A DNA stretch of 35,526 nucleotides from Rhodoplanes roseus. GTDB taxonomy: Bacteria; Pseudomonadota; Alphaproteobacteria; Rhizobiales; Xanthobacteraceae. Below, piece by piece: positions 15,596 to 23,607 of this stretch (its first letter is position 1; each line of letters starts with the position of its first letter). The DNA lies in assembly GCF_003258865.1 (NCBI RefSeq), contig NZ_NPEX01000033.1, positions 1 through 35,526 on the forward strand, read 5' to 3'. Position numbers and translations under genes: made by a program. Under the pieces are notes generated by a model, which ran no database searches, had not been told where the DNA came from, and worked only from the letters and a program-made list of their open reading frames with translations.

Positions 15596-15817
15596 TCAAT
15601 TCCTGGTGTGGAGCATCGGCGACTTCGGGCCCCCCTGATAGCGACACTCGTATCCGCCCGGATGCTTCAACGGCACCGCCTTCGCATAGGCCTGATAGGT
15701 CGCGGACGAATTATTTGATTTCCCGGCCGTCGGAATCCACGACGTATTGCCCGCCTGGGCTGCCCCGGAGAGCATGAGTGTTGCGATGGCCGCGCTGAAA
15801 AGCGTTTTGCTGAACAT
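15596..15817 (-). CDS. small exported YQGGP-motif protein
   Basis: A 73-residue protein. The signal peptide is MFSKTLFSAAIATLMLSGAAQA, with a clear cleavage site after AQA. The short mature part ends in ECRYQGGPKSPMLHTRN. The word YQGGPK followed by a histidine recurs twice in another small protein at 26240-26488. I know of no assigned function. A GGAGC-type ribosome binding site precedes the ATG. The promoter-like element at 15871-15897 lies 53 bases upstream, and the DUF411 gene follows at once, so a periplasmic role in metal stress is inferred. Confidence 0.8.
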   Translation of the reverse strand: MFSKTLFSAAIATLMLSGAAQAGNTSWIPTAGKSNNSSATYQAYAKAVPLKHPGGYECRYQGGPKSPMLHTRN

Positions 15818-15870
15818 TGTTTTGCTCCGTTCGTTCGTTGAATGCGCTTCATCGCGCCTTCAATAATGAG

Positions 15871-15897
15871 TTCGGAGCAGCGGCTTGGCCGGTTACA
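15871..15897 (-). promoter_or_regulatory. sigma-F-like promoter P1 (YQGGP-DUF411 operon)
   Basis: On the minus strand: TGTAACC (15897-15891), a 16-base spacer, then CGAACT starting with CGAA at 15874-15871. It is the same arrangement as five other sites in this island and stands 53 bases before the start codon at 15817. Confidence 0.8.
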
Positions 15898-16012
15898 ATT
15901 GAGCGCCGGTCAGGCCGGGCAAATCGTATCAGGACTATTCCGGATCGTCGGATGGAGCGAGCCCAACGCTCGGCAATGCTCACAGAGGACAGATTCGTCC
16001 ACGGTGCGGCTC

Positions 16013-17485
16013 TCATTTCCCGTCGGGCGTGCGCAGGCCGTGCCAGACGTCGCGGACCTGCTCGTAATGCACCTGGGGCTCGTAGCTCGTGGTCGCCAAG
16101 CCGAGGCTCTTGTGATCGAGGCGGCCGACGGTGGAGAGCAGCGTGTAGGAGGCGACGACGCGGTCGCGCTGGGCGAGGATCAGCCGCGAGCGGGCCTGGG
16201 TCAGATCCTGCTGCGAGTTGAGCACCTCGAGCGTGGTGCGCTGGCCGGCCTGAGCCTCGCGCTGCACGCCGGCCAGCGCGATGCTCGCGGCGCGGACTTC
16301 TGCCTCTGTGGCCGACAATGCGATCTTGGACCCTTCGTACATTACCCAGGCTCCGACCGCGGCCGTATCCGTCTGCCGCCGAATCCGATCGAGCACAATC
16401 CGCGTTTGACTGAGCACCTCTTTCGATTGACGCACCTGGGCAGCGGCAGTCCCGCCATCATAGATCGGAACGTTGAGATTGCCCATTAAGGACGCTTGGT
16501 CCGACCCTTTCATTTCGAGAGTAGTGTCCGTATTCCGCTCTCGGCTCAACGCTCCCTGCACCGTGAGCGTCGGGTAAAGCGCACCTTCCGCAACCTTGAT
16601 CGCGTACTGGGCGACATCGACGTCGTAAGTCGCGCCGGCAACGGCAGGATTCTGCCGGCGGGCAACTGCGACAGCCTGCTCCCTGCCTTGCGGCAAAAGG
16701 CGGTCGACCGGCTCGGCGCCGGCGAGGCGGTCGGGCGAAGAGCCGATCACCTGTTCGTAGGTCGCTCGGCTGATCGCGAGATTGACCTCGGCGGCATTGA
16801 GGTCGGCGGTGCCTCGCGCGAGGCGGGCTTCGGCCTGGGCGACGTCGGTTGGGGTGACGTCGCCGGCTTCGAGGCGCTTGCGAGTGGTCGCCAACGTTTC
16901 ACGAAGGAAAGCCAGGCTGCTCCGTTGCGCTTCGACGAGCGACTGGTTCGCCACGACACCCATATAGGCTGTAACAGCATCCAGAAGTACCGACTGTTCG
17001 ACACCACGCAACGCCTCCCGTCCAGAGAGGATCTGCGACTCAGCCTGGCGAACCATGTTCCCGGTGCGAAAGCCGTTGAAGAGGACCTGAGTGATTGATA
17101 ACTGTGCCGTATAACCCCGCAATGTAGCCGACTGGCTATCGCCTCCGGGCATCAATGTCCTCACTGCAATGAGGCTCGGACTCAGGCTGGCGGCAATTTG
17201 CGGGCGATAGCCAGACAGCGCGATTGACACGTTCTCGTCGGTGCCACGCTGACGCGCCCGCTCGGCATTGAGCACCGGGTTGCTTTGATACGCGCGAACC
17301 AGTGCTCCCGGTAACGTTTCAGCTATTCCTGACGACGGCACGAAAGCGATCGCCACGAAGGCGGCTGACGCGATCCGCCGAAGCACACAGCGGTAAAAGA
17401 TAGAACTCACCCCCGTGCGGAAGCGGATCGTCCATCTCACGTCGTGAGGGACGCTTGTTTGGTTCACCAACGCGCTAACGGTCAT
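16013..17485 (-). CDS. TolC-family outer membrane efflux protein
   Basis: A 490-residue outer-membrane channel of the TolC family. After a basic N-terminus the signal peptide is about residues 34-56 (RRIASAAFVAIAFVPSSGIAE). Two OEP repeats follow, the first around residues 57-265 (LPGALVRAYQSNPVLNAERA, VLFNGFRTGNMVRQAESQIL, GDVTPTDVAQAEARL) and the second around 275-460 (NVPIYDGGTAAAQVRQSKE, AGQRTTLEVLNSQQDLTQAR). The latter two are TolC signatures. The family gives the outer-membrane exit for RND or type I export, and here it could serve the CusBA-like pump because no separate CusC gene is present. The start is uncertain; a shorter N-terminus is possible. It follows the small gene at 17587-17814. 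Confidence 0.92.
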   Translation of the reverse strand: MTVSALVNQTSVPHDVRWTIRFRTGVSSIFYRCVLRRIASAAFVAIAFVPSSGIAETLPGALVRAYQSNPVLNAERARQRGTDENVSIALSGYRPQIAASLSPSLIAVRTLMPGGDSQSATLRGYTAQLSITQVLFNGFRTGNMVRQAESQILSGREALRGVEQSVLLDAVTAYMGVVANQSLVEAQRSSLAFLRETLATTRKRLEAGDVTPTDVAQAEARLARGTADLNAAEVNLAISRATYEQVIGSSPDRLAGAEPVDRLLPQGREQAVAVARRQNPAVAGATYDVDVAQYAIKVAEGALYPTLTVQGALSRERNTDTTLEMKGSDQASLMGNLNVPIYDGGTAAAQVRQSKEVLSQTRIVLDRIRRQTDTAAVGAWVMYEGSKIALSATEAEVRAASIALAGVQREAQAGQRTTLEVLNSQQDLTQARSRLILAQRDRVVASYTLLSTVGRLDHKSLGLATTSYEPQVHYEQVRDVWHGLRTPDGK

Positions 17486-17586
17486 CCGACGACGTCCCGA
17501 ATCGTGATTAATTCTGCGGGCGGAAAGCCACCCGCTCTGCTGCCTGGTGATCGCATGAATCGCCTCTCACGTTTACAGGACCGCGG

Positions 17587-17814
17587 CTACTTCCTCCGCA
17601 CTGCAGTCTTCTTCCGATCGACTTTTGTATCGGGGCTCTGCAGGCACGGAGGCCCACGGACCCCATTCAAGTTCAACACAGGAGCTGTTCCTTCCCGCTG
17701 CTGACGGATGCGTTCCATCGTCCCCATCCACTGCCAGCCATTATCGCCAGCGGTTGCCGGAGCAGCCGCGGCCACACTCAGCAGCATGGTCGCGCTCAAA
17801 GCCGCAACGTTCAT
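17587..17814 (-). CDS. small exported protein of unknown function
   Basis: A 75-residue product beginning MNVAALSATMLLSVAAAAPATAG, a clear signal peptide. The mature part is DNGWQWMGTMERIRQQREGTAPVLNLNGVRGPP and a basic tail. A GTG at 17838 would add eight residues, but the signal peptide favours ATG 17814. It lies between the YATDPDP-repeat gene and tolC on the same strand and may be co-transcribed with both. I do not recognise the family. Confidence 0.6.
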   Translation of the reverse strand: MNVAALSATMLLSVAAAAPATAGDNGWQWMGTMERIRQQREGTAPVLNLNGVRGPPCLQSPDTKVDRKKTAVRRK

Positions 17815-17858
17815 CAAGCGAGGCGTGTCCTTCTCCACGACTGAACTGGCGTTCGGGA

Positions 17859-17876
17859 GCCCTGCCGAAGCAGGGC
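17859..17876 (-). terminator. hairpin after the YATDPDP-repeat gene (weak terminator candidate)
   Basis: A perfect 7-bp stem, GCCCTGC with GCAGGGC, closes a CGAA tetraloop, with further imperfect G/C pairs outside. It lies 17 bases downstream of the stop of the repeat protein on the minus strand. There is no T-tract, so it may attenuate or protect the transcript instead of ending it. Confidence 0.3.
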
Positions 17877-17892
17877 CCCGAGCCTTCGAGGG

Positions 17893-18333
17893 TCAGAACA
17901 CATTCCGCTCGTTGAGGAGCCGACTGCGGATACGGGGGTCAGGGTCCGTGCTGTAGTTCCCGGTCACGCCCCCGCTGCTCAGCGAGCCGCCATCAGGCAC
18001 ACCCAACGCCCTGGCCCGCGCGCCCGCAACGGCTCGGGGCAGCACGGAACCCGAGTGCGAAAGCGCAAAATGCTCCTGGTCGAGGCGGTTGTAGACGAAC
18101 GGATCGGGGTCGGTCGCATAAGCGGGTCCGCGCACGGCCACAGGAGCCGACCGGGTCGCCGTGGAACGCGGCAGCACCGCGCTGGAGTGCGACAGAGCCC
18201 GGTGCTCCTGATCCAGACGCGAATACACGAACGGGTCCGGATCGGTCGCGTAGCGCTGCTGCGCCATCGACGGAACGGTTCCAGAGATCATCATAGCGAC
18301 GCCGACAGCAAGCCCGATACCGTACTTGTTCAT
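17893..18333 (-). CDS. exported protein with three YATDPDP repeats
   Basis: A 146-residue protein. The signal peptide, residues 1-25, ends PSMAQQ. The mature protein is almost wholly repeats: residues 28-56 and 72-100 share YATDPDPFVYxRLDQEH followed by ALSHSxxVLPR, and residues 127-146 hold a shorter third copy (YSTDPDPRIRSRLLNER). Linkers are alanine-, glycine- and proline-rich. The acidic DPDP and the histidines could bind metal, but that is only a suggestion. The ATG at 18333 has a GGAGG six bases upstream, preferred over the longer frame. The sigma-F-like promoter at 18385-18411 lies about 50 bases upstream. No family name comes to mind. Confidence 0.82.
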   Translation of the reverse strand: MNKYGIGLAVGVAMMISGTVPSMAQQRYATDPDPFVYSRLDQEHRALSHSSAVLPRSTATRSAPVAVRGPAYATDPDPFVYNRLDQEHFALSHSGSVLPRAVAGARARALGVPDGGSLSSGGVTGNYSTDPDPRIRSRLLNERNVF

Positions 18334-18384
18334 TGTAACCTCCTCGTTTGCCATGAAAGCCATTGTCGTGCTTTCATTTGATAG

Positions 18385-18411
18385 TTCGTCTGGCGGGAGA
18401 GACCGGTTACA
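18385..18411 (-). promoter_or_regulatory. sigma-F-like promoter P2 (repeat-protein gene)
   Basis: On the minus strand: TGTAACC (18411-18405), 16-base spacer, CGAACT beginning with CGAA at 18388-18385. It lies 51 bases before the ATG at 18333. Confidence 0.8.
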
Positions 18412-18538
18412 ATTCCGTCGGCGCTTTTACTGCGTTTCGAGAGCTCCAAGGAGCCGCCATAAGCCTTGCATCCGCAAAGCGGCGCCAGGTACGCGCTGCT
18501 GCGGCGTTGCATCGACGGGACTCCGTCGGCCACCTCCT

Positions 18539-19114
18539 TCACTTCTTGACCGTCACGGAGCCGGTCATCCCTGCTTCGCGATGGCCAGGGATCAGGCATG
18601 TGAACTCATACGTCCCGGATTTGTCGAACATCCACAGAAGCTCGGCCGTCTTTCCGGGAGCAAGCGTTCGGCCGTTCGGCTCATCGTGAGCCATGTCGGG
18701 GTGCTGCTCCATCATCCGCTGGTGAGCAGCGCTCTCCGCCGCCGACACCAACATGAACTCGTGATCAAGCTCGCCGTGATTTTGGATTCGGAAGCGCACC
18801 TGCTCGTTCCGACGGACTTCGATCCGGTCAGGAGTAAACACCATCTTCCCGTCGGGCTCCCGCATCTCGATGTCGATCTGTCGAGCGGGCTTCTTCGGAT
18901 CTCCGGGTCTGCCCGCAGCAAACCGAGCAGCATGATCGTGGCCGCTCGGCTGTGTCCGAGGGGCACTCGACACAGGGGGCGGCAGCGGGGCGGACGAGCT
19001 GCTCGGAGGTCCCATGTGATGCTGGTGCATGGACTGAGCCGCAGCGTGCTGGTTGTTGATCGATCCAACCGCAGCCGCAGTCATCATGGCCGCCAAAATG
19101 GCATACGCTCTCAT
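18539..19114 (-). CDS. cupredoxin-domain (plastocyanin/azurin-like) periplasmic copper protein
   Basis: A 191-residue protein with signal peptide MRAYAILAAMMTAAAVGS and cleavage near HAAAQ. A His/Met/Pro/Ser-rich linker follows (QSMHQHHMGPPSSSS onward). The C-terminal half is a cupredoxin fold (MVFTPDRIEVRRNEQVRFRIQNHGELDHEFML, then LAPGKTAELLWMFDKSGTYEFTCLIPGHREAGM). The type 1 copper ligands are present: His in DHEF, Cys in FTCLIPGH, the following His and the Met of AGMTG. The ATG at 19114 has a good AAGGA ribosome binding site and starts the signal peptide; the frame is open further upstream without meaning. It follows nrsF by 109 bases on the same strand. Role: periplasmic copper binding or transfer. 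Confidence 0.92.
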   Translation of the reverse strand: MRAYAILAAMMTAAAVGSINNQHAAAQSMHQHHMGPPSSSSAPLPPPVSSAPRTQPSGHDHAARFAAGRPGDPKKPARQIDIEMREPDGKMVFTPDRIEVRRNEQVRFRIQNHGELDHEFMLVSAAESAAHQRMMEQHPDMAHDEPNGRTLAPGKTAELLWMFDKSGTYEFTCLIPGHREAGMTGSVTVKK

Positions 19115-19223
19115 ACCAATTCCTTTCTCCAACCGTCGATTCGGAGTCTGTTTCTCGGGCGTCGCTTGCAACGCACTGCAAGCTCCTCCACCGACGTGGG
19201 GGTGCTTGCAGTCCCGACTGTAC

Positions 19224-19865
19224 TCACCAGCGCAGCAGTTTCGGTCCGAGCAGAGCGCCTGCCGCGGCGCAAAGCGCAATGGTCGCTCCATACCAGATGG
19301 CGACGAAAGGAACCGAGTCGTCCATGCAATGGAGCGCGTAACCGGTCGCGCTGAGACCGCCAGCAACCAATCCGGCCAACGCACCAGCCTTCCGAAGATC
19401 GGTCGGCATCTGTTGTCGAACCGCCCACATGGTGACCGCAAAGGGAACCACGGCGATCAACGGAATCGAGATCAGACACTCGACCCATTGCTGCCCCATC
19501 ACCTCGTCGTCCCAGTGGCTCCACGGCGCCATTGAAAGCGCCCCGGCGGCCATGGCCATGATGGCGATGAACGGCAACACCACAATGAGAAGAGAGGTCT
19601 TGCGCTCCCCTCCCGGCCGCGCAAGCCGGGTCAAATACATCGACGAGAGCGCGACGATTCCGAGCGAGAACACCAGCTTCGCGGCCAGGAACACGAACGA
19701 CCCATCCTCACCAAGATCGGAACGAACGCCGAACCCAACAGCGACGACAGCGACGGCCGCGGCTGCGCCGAAAGCGACTGCAATTGCGATCGAGCGCGTG
19801 ACCTTGTTCCGGTCCACCGGTTCGACGTGCGTGCTGAGCATCGCAATCAGATCGTCCGTCTTCAT
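19224..19865 (-). CDS. nrsF: NrsF-family (DUF1109) membrane anti-sigma factor
   Basis: A 213-residue protein with six hydrophobic segments across its length, the DUF1109/NrsF layout. The C-terminal signature is seen (PTDLRKAGALAGLVAGGLSATGYALHCMDDSVPFVAIWYG). Cys130 (QWVECLI) and Cys180 (ALHCMDD) match the two conserved cysteines, about 50 residues apart, that in Caulobacter NrsF are needed for metal sensing. The start ATG at 19865 overlaps the sigma-factor stop by four bases (ATGA), so the two are coupled. It should hold the sigma factor at the membrane and release it under heavy-metal or oxidative stress. The symbol rests on family, context and cysteine spacing. Confidence 0.9.
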   Translation of the reverse strand: MKTDDLIAMLSTHVEPVDRNKVTRSIAIAVAFGAAAAVAVVAVGFGVRSDLGEDGSFVFLAAKLVFSLGIVALSSMYLTRLARPGGERKTSLLIVVLPFIAIMAMAAGALSMAPWSHWDDEVMGQQWVECLISIPLIAVVPFAVTMWAVRQQMPTDLRKAGALAGLVAGGLSATGYALHCMDDSVPFVAIWYGATIALCAAAGALLGPKLLRW

Positions 19866-20419
19866 GATTTTCTCTCCCGGGCGATTGCCGTGCCGAGCGC
19901 CTTCAAACCCCGATGGATGTTGACCTTGATCGCCGATTCCGAGGCACCGCACTTGGCGGCGGCCTCCGCGACGCTCAATCCGTCGATCTTCACCAATTGG
20001 ATGGCCTGCCGCATGCGGTCCGGCAGGCGACCCAATAGACGTCCAAGGTCGAAAGCGCTCTCCGCCCCCACGCGGTCATCGACGGCGACAACGTCCTCTG
20101 CCTCGTCGATGCCGACATCGGTCGCGGACACACGCGTGCGTCTCAGGTAATCGAGCAGCTTGTAACGCGCGATCGCGTGTACCCATGGCGTCAGCGGCTC
20201 CGCCGGATCGTAGGTATGACGTCCCGTGTGGATCGCCATCAGCGCCTCCTGAACCAGGTCCTCGGCGTCGGCCACACCTCGCCCCGTTCGGGCGAGGCGG
20301 CCTTGGTAGTAGCCCCGAAGATAGCTGCTCAACTGTTGAAGCAGCTCCCGATGCGCTCTGGCGTCACCCGCCAAAGCTGCGACCATTAGCGCCTTTAACG
20401 CGGGCTCGTTCACGCTCAT
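19862..20419 (-). CDS. sigF: ECF sigma factor (sigma-F type)
   Basis: A 185-residue ECF sigma factor with region 2 and region 4 only. Region 2 covers about residues 28-95 (LRGYYQGRLARTGRGVADAEDLVQEALMAIHTGRHTYDP, TPWVHAIARYKLLDYLRR). Region 4 covers about 125-180 (LLGRLPDRMRQAIQLVKIDGLSVAEAAAKCGASESAIKVNIHRGLKAL). Overlap with a DUF1109 anti-sigma identifies it as the NrsF-controlled class. A copy of TGTAACC-N15-CGAACT lies at 20438-20463, just upstream of its ATG and inside the end of the cusA-like gene, so it probably amplifies its own expression. The same element heads five other units here, which makes this its likely local regulon. Confidence 0.94.
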   Translation of the reverse strand: MSVNEPALKALMVAALAGDARAHRELLQQLSSYLRGYYQGRLARTGRGVADAEDLVQEALMAIHTGRHTYDPAEPLTPWVHAIARYKLLDYLRRTRVSATDVGIDEAEDVVAVDDRVGAESAFDLGRLLGRLPDRMRQAIQLVKIDGLSVAEAAAKCGASESAIKVNIHRGLKALGTAIARERKS

Positions 20420-20433
20420 GCGGCGCCTATCAA

Positions 20434-23400
20434 CTAGTTCGATGAAGCCGGAATTTGGTTACACGCCTCTGCCTCTCTTTTCGGAATTAGTTCGGCGGTT
20501 GCGACATATCGTGCCTTTACGGCGGCATAGATGGCTGGGATGACGATCAAGGTCAGCAGGGTCGACGACACCATGCCGCCGATCATCGGGACCGCGATCC
20601 GTTGCATCACCTCGGCACCGGTCCCGTGGCTCCACATAATCGGCAGAAGGCCCGCCATGATGGCGGCGACCGTCATCATCTTGGGCCGCACACGCTCCAC
20701 CGCCCCGGTCATGATCGCAGCATGGAGATCGTCGCGCGTGAACGGCCGGCCTTCGGCGGCGCGCTCAGCCTGGAGTTCCTTCAGCGCGTGGTCGAGATAG
20801 ATCAGCATGATCACGCCGGTTTCGGCGGCGACGCCAGCGAGCGCGATGAACCCGACCGCCACCGCCACCGAGAGGTTGAAGCCGAGCCACCACATCCACC
20901 AGAGCCCCCCGACGAGTGCGAACGGAACGGAGAGCATGACGATCAGGCTTTCGGTGATCCGGCGGAAGTTCAGGTAGAGCAGGAGGAAGATGATCAGCAC
21001 GGTCACGGGGACGACGATCTGAAGTCGAGCCTTGGCCCGCTCCATGTACTCGAACTGGCCGCTCCAGCCGACATAGTACCCGGGCGGGAACTGGACCTGG
21101 TCCTTAACGGCCTTCTGCGCGTCGGCAACATAGCCGCCGATGTCCCGGTCCCGCATGTCGACATAGATGTAGACCGCCAGTTGAGCGTTCTCGGTGCGGA
21201 TCGTGGCCGGCCCTCGGGCCAGACTGACCTTGGCCACCTGCCCGAGTGGGATGGTGGCGCCCTCGGCCGTGGGAATCAGGACCTGCGACGCGATAGCCTG
21301 CGGATCGCTGCGGAGATCTCGCGGGTACCGCACGGTCACGGAGTAGCGTTCCCGGCCTTCGACGGTCGTCGTCACCGGTTCGGCCCCGAGCGCGGTGGCC
21401 ACCGTGTTCTGGAGGTCGTCGATGGTCAGGCCGTACCGGGCAAGCTGGGCCCGGTCAGGATCGATGTTGAGGTAGTAGCCACCGATCACCCGTTCCGCGA
21501 AGGCGCTGGTGGTCCCCGGGACGGTCCTGACCGCGGCCTCGATCTGCCTCGCGAGCCTTTCGAGTTCGGTCAGGTCCGCGCCATACACCTTGATCCCGAT
21601 CGGCGTCCTGATGCCGGTCGACAGCATGTCGGTGCGCGCCTTGATCGGCATCGTCCATGCATTCGCAATGCCCGGAAACTGCAGCGCGCCGTCCATCTCG
21701 GCGATCAGCTTGTCGACCGTCATTCCAGGACGCCACTCGCGTTCCGGCTTCAGGTTGATGATCGTCTCGAACATCTCGGTCGGCGCCGGATCGGTGGCGG
21801 AGGAGGCGCGGCCCGCCTTGCCCCACACCGACGCCACCTCGGGAAAGCTCTTGATGATCTTGTTCTGGGTCTGGAGCAGCTCGGCCGCCTTGGTCACCGA
21901 CAGGCCGGGGAACGCGGTCGGCATGTAGAACAGCGTTCCCTCGTTGAGGGTCGGCATGAACTCCGATCCGAGCTTCGAGGCCGGCCAGACCGTGACGGCA
22001 AGGATGACGACCGCGATGGCGATCGTCATGCCCTTGAACCGGAGCGCCGCCACGATGAACGGCCGATAGGCCCAGATCAGGAACCGGTTCACCGGATTCC
22101 GATGCTCGGGCATGATCCGACCGCGAACGAACAGCAACATCAGGGCGGGAACCAGGGTCACCGAGAGGAACGCCGCCGCACCCATGGCAAAGGTCTTCGT
22201 GAAGGCGAGCGGCTTGAACATCCGTCCCTCCTGCGCCTCGAGGGCGAAGATGGGCAGGAACGATACGGTGATGATGAGCAGGCTGAAGAAGAGCGCCGGC
22301 CCGACCTCGACCGCCGCTTCGATCAAGCATTCGCTGCGCGGCTTTCCGGGCGGGGCCCGCTCGAGATGCTTGTGCGCGTTCTCGATCATGACGATGGAGG
22401 CATCCACCATCGCCCCCACGGCGATGGCGATCCCGCCGAGGCTCATGATGTTCGAACTCAGCCCGAGGAGATGCATCAGGGCGTAGGCAATCAGGACGCC
22501 GACCGGAAGCGTGATGATCGCGACGAATGCGCTGCGGACATGCAGGAGGAAAATGACGCACACGATGGCGACGATCACGCTCTCCTCGATCAGGGTCGAC
22601 TTGAGCGTCTCGATGGCGCGGTAGATCAGTTCGGAACGGTCGTAGACCGGGGTGATCTCGACGCCCGACGGCAGGCTCGACGCGATCTCGCCGAGCCGCT
22701 TCTTGACGTTGTTGATGACCGTCAGTGCGTTCTCGCCCGAGCGCTGCAGCGCTATCCCGGTGACCGCCTCGCCTTCACCGTCGACCTCGGTGATGCCGCG
22801 ACGTTCGTCGGGGGAAAGCTCCACTCGCGCGACGTCGCGCAGGAAGACCGGTACTCCCTTCTCGCTCTTGACCACCACGTCCCGCAGGTCGGCTAGGCTC
22901 TTGATGTAGCCGCGCCCACGGATGGCGAACTCGGTTTCGGACAGTTCGATGGTCCGGCCGCCGACGTCGCGGTTGCTCGCGCGGATCGCGGCATTGACCT
23001 TGTCGAGCGGGATGCCGAGCGCCTGCAGCCGCCGAGGATCGACGACCACGCTGTATTGCTTGACGAAGCCCCCGACGCTCGCGACTTCCGCGACCCCCTC
23101 GGCCTTCGCCACCGCGAACCGAATCTGGAAGTCCTGCATGCTCCTGAGTTCGGCGAGGGTGTGCTGGGCGCTCCGGACTACATACTGGTAGACCCAGCCG
23201 ACGCCCGTCGCATCCGGCCCGAGCGTCGGGGTCACGCCGGTCGGAAGTCGGCGCTGGGCGGCGCTGAGATACTCGAGCACCCGCGAGCGCGCCCAGTAGA
23301 GGTCGGTTCCATCCTCGAAGATGACATAGACGAAAGACACGCCGAAGAACGAGAAGGCCCGCACGGTCTTCGATTTCGGCACGCTCAGCATCGAGGTGGC

Positions 23401-23607
23401 GAGCGGGTATGTGACCTGGTCCTCGACAACCTGCGGCGCCTGGCCAGCGTACTCGGTGTAGACGATCACCTGCACGTCAGACAGGTCGGGGATCGCGTCG
23501 AGCGGCACCTTGTACACCGCGTAGATGCCCGCGAGCGTCACGAACAGGGTGGCCAGCCCGACCAGAACCGTATTGCGAGCCGACCAGCGGATCACTGCCC
23601 CGATCAT
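20434..23607 (-). CDS. cusA: CusA-type heavy-metal RND efflux permease
   Basis: A 1057-residue inner-membrane RND pump of the HME group, full length (CusA about 1047). It starts MIGAVIRWSARNTVLVGLATL. The proton-relay helix is present (GGIAIAVGAMVDASIVMIENAHKHLER). The three methionines that form the Cu(I)/Ag(I) path in CusA are all found in matching contexts: GTLFYMPTAFPG, TDPAPTEMFETIINLKP and KARTDMLSTGIRTPIG. Substrate is therefore probably Cu(I) or Ag(I). The start overlaps the adaptor stop by four bases, so the two are one operon. The 3' end contains the promoter of the sigma gene. An extra copy of an RND permease of different type lies at 31377-34508. Confidence 0.96.
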   Translation of the reverse strand: MIGAVIRWSARNTVLVGLATLFVTLAGIYAVYKVPLDAIPDLSDVQVIVYTEYAGQAPQVVEDQVTYPLATSMLSVPKSKTVRAFSFFGVSFVYVIFEDGTDLYWARSRVLEYLSAAQRRLPTGVTPTLGPDATGVGWVYQYVVRSAQHTLAELRSMQDFQIRFAVAKAEGVAEVASVGGFVKQYSVVVDPRRLQALGIPLDKVNAAIRASNRDVGGRTIELSETEFAIRGRGYIKSLADLRDVVVKSEKGVPVFLRDVARVELSPDERRGITEVDGEGEAVTGIALQRSGENALTVINNVKKRLGEIASSLPSGVEITPVYDRSELIYRAIETLKSTLIEESVIVAIVCVIFLLHVRSAFVAIITLPVGVLIAYALMHLLGLSSNIMSLGGIAIAVGAMVDASIVMIENAHKHLERAPPGKPRSECLIEAAVEVGPALFFSLLIITVSFLPIFALEAQEGRMFKPLAFTKTFAMGAAAFLSVTLVPALMLLFVRGRIMPEHRNPVNRFLIWAYRPFIVAALRFKGMTIAIAVVILAVTVWPASKLGSEFMPTLNEGTLFYMPTAFPGLSVTKAAELLQTQNKIIKSFPEVASVWGKAGRASSATDPAPTEMFETIINLKPEREWRPGMTVDKLIAEMDGALQFPGIANAWTMPIKARTDMLSTGIRTPIGIKVYGADLTELERLARQIEAAVRTVPGTTSAFAERVIGGYYLNIDPDRAQLARYGLTIDDLQNTVATALGAEPVTTTVEGRERYSVTVRYPRDLRSDPQAIASQVLIPTAEGATIPLGQVAKVSLARGPATIRTENAQLAVYIYVDMRDRDIGGYVADAQKAVKDQVQFPPGYYVGWSGQFEYMERAKARLQIVVPVTVLIIFLLLYLNFRRITESLIVMLSVPFALVGGLWWMWWLGFNLSVAVAVGFIALAGVAAETGVIMLIYLDHALKELQAERAAEGRPFTRDDLHAAIMTGAVERVRPKMMTVAAIMAGLLPIMWSHGTGAEVMQRIAVPMIGGMVSSTLLTLIVIPAIYAAVKARYVATAELIPKREAEACNQIPASSN
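20438..20463 (-). promoter_or_regulatory. sigma-F-like promoter P5 (sigma gene autoregulation)
   Basis: On the minus strand: TGTAACC (20463-20457), 15-base spacer, CGAACT beginning with CGAA at 20441-20438. It lies inside the last codons of the cusA-like gene, 18 bases before the sigma-factor ATG at 20419. The spacer is one base shorter than at the other five sites. Confidence 0.75.

Noticed and set aside
18325-18350. Plus-strand TGTAACC next to the repeat-protein start
   Set aside because: No CGAA at the required distance. It is the complement of the GGTTACA leader before the ATG.
20602-22896. 764-codon plus-strand open frame
   Set aside because: It is antisense to the cusA-like gene and its His/Asp/Arg-rich composition is the usual reverse-frame shadow in GC-rich DNA.
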